A stretch of 64,000 nt of DNA from Fasciolopsis buskii (Eukaryota > Platyhelminthes > Trematoda > Plagiorchiida > Fasciolidae), in contig LUCM01005036.1 of the NCBI GenBank assembly GCA_008360955.1, positions 28,346 through 92,345 of the forward strand, in the 5' to 3' direction. A model generated the notes under the pieces. It did not search any database. It had not been told where the DNA came from and was given only the letters and a program-made list of their open reading frames with translations. Made by a program: the position numbers and the translations under genes. Positions 60,520 to 64,000 of this stretch are shown here, piece by piece. How positions within the stretch are numbered: the stretch's first letter is position 1; each line of letters opens with the position of its first letter.

Positions 60520-62775
60520 ATGAACCGACCAACTAGCCACCATCTCCTCCGGAATGCTCCTGCTAGCTTGCGGAAAGCGTTTGGTTGCGCAAAGACAAGA
60601 AATGCATCCTCGACTAAAAAGGCCTACTCTAAAATGAACGAACGAGTAGTACATCAGCTCATAACACATACAGCCATGAACATGACTGATTTTCGAACTC
60701 AAGTTTCTCACTCTCCACGCATTCAGGAAAGCAACCTTCCACCAAACACAATCGCTCGTTCTTCTATTGATTCGTGTTATTCCTTAGATTTTTCCGGCTC
60801 TGCAGTCCACCATTCTAGCGGTAGTCACAGGAAAAAGTCCTGTCCCCGTTCTCTCACCTTGCCCCTCAGATATCATTCAAATCTCACTGGGACCTGTTCC
60901 GCCGACTGATGAGCTTCTTTGTCCACGATGCCCCTTTAAACTAGCCACCTTCAATGAGCGGACACTGATACCAACAGGGGTGTTTAGCCCGTGCACTGGA
61001 GAATCTCGGCATCTGTGTTTGTTGTATCCAAGGCACTCGCTTTCCAGACTCCAGCTCTGTTATCCGAATGACATGCTCATCGGGTCCATCTATGAAGTTT
61101 CACCTGCATCTTCCTGGGGACGCCGAGGCCCCGGCTTCTGGTGTTGCTGGCATTCACGCGTCTCTCAAAAAGATGGCTGAGGCTGTGCTACTTAACTGGA
61201 TCTCAGTCGACAGCCGGATATGAGCAGTGACACTCGGAGATTCATGCAGAGTAAATAACCATCGCTCGGACAGACTCAACTTGTCTGCCGTGTCCGCATG
61301 CGCACCAAAAGCGTGCAGCCCAGATCCAGTCAAGGACACTTTCGGTCAAAAGGTGCACGATCTCTAACACTCAGCAAGGTGGGGTGACATCATGATTTTG
61401 GCTGGGGAAATGAATGAACAAGAAGATCGGCTGTTCTCGAATGAGGCCCAGCCAGCTGATCCATTCGGTTTCCTTTCCTGTCATTCGGAAAACGGGAAAC
61501 GGTTGTTGTCTTTGTGCTCAGACCACCAATTGTTTCTCGCCAGTACGAGCATTAGACGATCTGACCCAAGTACGCTACCCGGTGTCCGCATTCTTCGAAT
61601 GAGCAGTGAACCCAGAACAATCATATCGCTATTAGCTGCAAATGGCGAGACTATCTACAAGAGTGCCGGTCGTACTGCATTACTCTCCTTGACACCAACC
61701 TAACACACTAAGCTGTCCATGTTCTTTATCAGGAGCCCAAAAGCCATGGTGCAGCGTCAGTTAGATTGCAACAAGCTATCTGAGGAGGACTTTCACGCAC
61801 AATTCAATTGAACCTCAGTGCTAACCACTCTTGCAGCCTTCCTGCAAGCGTCTAGTGGACTTTCAAAACAGATCCACCAAATAAGGTGCAGATTCTCAGG
61901 AAAAACCAAGCCTTAGGATGCCATAAAGCACCGAGCTCCGACGCCCTTTCCCCAGCTCTATTTGAAGACCGGGGAACGGCATTGATAGGAGAACTTCAAG
62001 TTTTGTTCTCGAAGGTCTGGTACTCCGGGAAAAGTACCCTTCTCGTGTGGGGAGTCGATCGTTGTTCCCACCTTTAAAATGGACTCGCGCAGTGACTGCG
62101 CAAACCACAAGGGTATCAACCTGATCCCAACAGCGTCAAAGCCACTTATGTCCGTCATTTTTCGAAGAATGAACAACACACGTGTAAGACAAACTCGTGA
62201 GAAATAGGCTGGGTTTCGCACCGATCAGATGCCAGAACACCGTTCGACTTTCCAAAGGCCAACGATCATCGTGTTCTTCGACAGTTACGCAGCCTTTGAC
62301 TCTATTGATAGGTTTGCACGATGGCACTGTTTGTTGAGAAATGGAGTGCTGAGAAGTACGTGTCGGTCCTCAAAGGCTTGTGCTGTCGCACGTCAGGTCG
62401 GGTTAGGGCTTATGGCCAGCTGTTGCCATCCTTTGTTGTCTCCAGTGAAGTACGGCAAGGCTACCCTATATGTCCATTTCACAGAGTATGCTCTCCAGAG
62501 CACTTTGTCTGGTCATTTAATCAGCGAAGTTGGACACTTCTCAAGGAACATATATTTTGACTTAGAATATGCCGACGATATCGCCTTGCTGAGTGTCAAT
62601 GCATAGGCAATTCAACGCACATTGAACCGCTTGGTGATTGAGGTATCGAGGCGCGGTATGTGCTTTGAACCTTTAAAATGCAAGGTACTTTCTCAAGACT
62701 GACAGGAGCCTGTGCCTGCACGCAACCTTTGTGGTGATCGCTTAGAGGTCGTCAATGGCTCCCAGTAGAATGTAA
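60520..62775 (+). pseudogene. Long RTE-type LINE relic: N-terminal region, endonuclease, RT
   Basis: 60520-60909 is an open S/P-rich frame ending SHRKKSCPRSLTLPLRYHS. One frame change later comes TDELLCPRCPFKLATFNERT (60905 on), where CPRCP..LATFN.RTL is the typical entry into the endonuclease domain. Later endonuclease pieces include LAGEMNEQEDRL (61397) and KRLLSLCSDHQLFLASTS (61497). RT pieces are ALGCHKAPSSDALSPALFED (about 61908), FFDSYAAFDSID (about 62273), KYVSVLKGLCCRTSGRVRAY (about 62353), VSSEVRQGYPICPFH (about 62438) and FDLEYADDIALLSVNA (about 62556), where YADD is still intact. The element stops near 62775 before the C-terminal region. Many frameshifts and stops. Confidence 0.88.
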
Positions 62776-63029
62776 GTGACAGGACGCGGCGAACAAGCTC
62801 GTTTTCATTTATTTTTACTCATAACAATACATAACGTTAAATGCGGTTGGGAATGAATTAAGGGGATTGTCAGTTGGAAGTCACAGGAGTTCACAACTAG
62901 AATAATGTGTATATGTATACTTGATCAATATGTGAATCACTAGTTGGATGAAGATAAGTGGATCATAGAAGTTTGAGGGTTTGTAGAAATTATTTCTGGG
63001 CACAGAGAGGGATTGCACAAACGGATGCG
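62776..63029. other. Spacer between RTE and Penelope relics
   Basis: AT-rich and without motifs; it could be the decayed end of the minus-strand Penelope element. Confidence 0.4.
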
Positions 63030-63593
63030 TACGGTTTTGGCTGTCTAAGATGCTACACTTGAAAGTTCATGATTGTCTCGCCCTAGATAACGCGAACAGC
63101 ACTTATACGAACAAGCTCCGCAGGAAACCAAGCAAATTTTCAACTGTCGTCCGCACATATTTTTCTTGCCCTATCAACTAAACAGGTTCCTCTTCATTTG
63201 TAACGACACAAAGCTGTGAAAATGAATGTACTGTCTGTTCTACGCTGCTTTTCTATAGACTGATAATTGTGTAGAACCATCCCGCCCATGCCTTACGTAC
63301 ACACCGAAGTACGCGATACTGTAGTCTGTTGCCTTTTCTAGTGCAAAGTGCATGTTTGGATGGACGTTGTTAAACATGTGTACACTATAGTTTGTGTTCG
63401 CATGCTCCTCTGTCACACACAGTATATAATGAGCATAACGTTTGTATTCGATGCAGTGTTTAATTGGTGAGCGCAGTTGATTATTCGCCAGTTTGGACGT
63501 AAAGATGTCAGCAAACAATGATCTCAAGGATGACCCCGTTGTCACTCCGTCCCTTGACGTTATATTTCACTATTAAATTCAAACTGAACACTC
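63030..63593 (-). pseudogene. Penelope-like element RT relic (minus strand)
   Basis: The 101-codon minus-strand frame (63545-63240) reads TGSSLRSLFADIFTSKLANN, then EYKRYAHYILCVTEE, FNNVHPNMHFALEKAT and YVRHGRDGSTQLSVYRKAA. This matches the Penelope RT order GSPLGPLLADIFM, YKRYVDD, FN..HP.I.FT.E, RR.DG.....YRK; the catalytic YVDD site is altered to YAHY. Upstream, QFEFNSEI is followed by a stop and RQGTE (63590-63550). Downstream, IHFHSFVSLQMKRNLFS (about 63220-63175) continues the element in other frames. The 5' side ends exactly at the N at 63594. Confidence 0.8.
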
Positions 63594-63594
63594 N
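63594..63594. other. Single ambiguous base (N) at a content switch
   Basis: Penelope sequence ends at 63593 and RTE sequence begins at 63595, both on the minus strand. As at 1689, the N falls on the boundary. Confidence 0.7.
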
Positions 63595-64000
63595 TGACCG
63601 GAACGCTTCGTCGCCTCTTCCAGGGTTGCTCACCAGGTGCAAAAAGCACGCAAGAGCAGACAGTAGGCAGGCATGCGCAATACGTATCCAAGCCACTGAA
63701 GGTGACGTAGTGCCATTATCCCAGTAGAGGAACGAACGCCTGCATCCAACACACGAAGACGCACCTCGTCATTGCTCAACCGATAATCCCACAAAACAGG
63801 AATAATGCTTCGAAGACATTGGAGGTCGAAAATGGAACTTCGCCGGGCATCCTCAACTTAGGTCAAATCTGGCTACTGTAAAGCAGAACACCATGAATTT
63901 GGCATTGCACATCCTTGTCTTGAGGGGAAGTCAGATGTCATGGCGGCGCCACAAGTATCACAGGTTCGCAAAAGCTGCACCGGCTTTTGCAATTCGTGAT
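63595..64000 (-). pseudogene. RTE-type LINE C-terminal fragment, runs off the right edge
   Basis: Minus-strand frames read ISNAGAAFANLCHTWRR-like sequence (from the edge), then RPPMSSKHYSCFVGLS / LSNDEVRLRVLDAGV and LRHLQWLGYVLRMPAYCLL, then WKRRRS. These are the same C-terminal RT motifs as at 35312-35840 (VSN.EVR..VLG, L.WLGHVLRM). Several frame changes. The 5' part lies outside the window. Confidence 0.75.

Noticed and set aside
60903..60935. CTGATGAG as a hammerhead core
   Set aside because: No matching GAAA segment or stems, and the bases lie in the RTE coding region (TDELLCPRCP).

Overview
This window looks like a piece of a large, repeat-rich genome of a digenean trematode (fluke). 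The 28S rRNA fragment near the left end has a digenean-type sequence, and the retroelement relics (RTE-type LINEs, Penelope-like elements, Ty3/gypsy elements, SINE-like repeats carrying hammerhead-like cores) are of kinds known from fluke genomes. I cannot name the species. Gene density is very low: I can support one protein-coding gene.

Layout. 1-1688 is a tandem-repeat block (about 20-bp unit, inside a roughly 1282-bp higher-order repeat). A single N at 1689 separates it from an internal fragment of 28S rRNA (to about 2545), which runs directly into a decayed Ty3/gypsy pol gene (to about 4563). About 4.6-14.9 kb shows no recognisable gene. 14.9-17.3 kb holds two Penelope-like relics meeting tail to tail, plus a second copy of one 3' tail. 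17.3-21.2 kb is non-coding except for one SINE.

The gene is a chloride intracellular channel protein (CLIC/EXC-4 family) on the + strand. Exon A (21187-21708) encodes the thioredoxin-like half and the start of the helical half. Exon B (43032-43775) encodes the rest of the helical domain and a serine-rich tail of about 170 residues. Both exon ends are phase 0, with a GTGAGT donor and a pyrimidine-rich CAG acceptor. The intron is 21.3 kb and is filled with RTE relics, tRNA-derived SINEs and hammerhead-type SINEs, including a roughly 550-bp inverted RTE pair.

The rest, 43.8-64.0 kb, is mostly repeats: a tRNA-derived SINE, a hammerhead-type SINE abutting a palindromic element with an internal CTA microsatellite, an inverted second copy of that element at 51.5 kb, another SINE, two copies of a foldback element (55.1 and 59.3 kb), a second gypsy relic on the minus strand (57.3-58.0 kb), a long RTE relic (60.5-62.8 kb), a Penelope RT relic on the minus strand (63.0-63.6 kb), then another single N and a minus-strand RTE 3' fragment running off the window. 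I found no evidence for an undescribed multi-gene system. The most notable items are the CLIC gene with its giant intron and long tail, the inverted repeat pairs, the hammerhead-type SINEs, and the two N positions that coincide with abrupt content changes.
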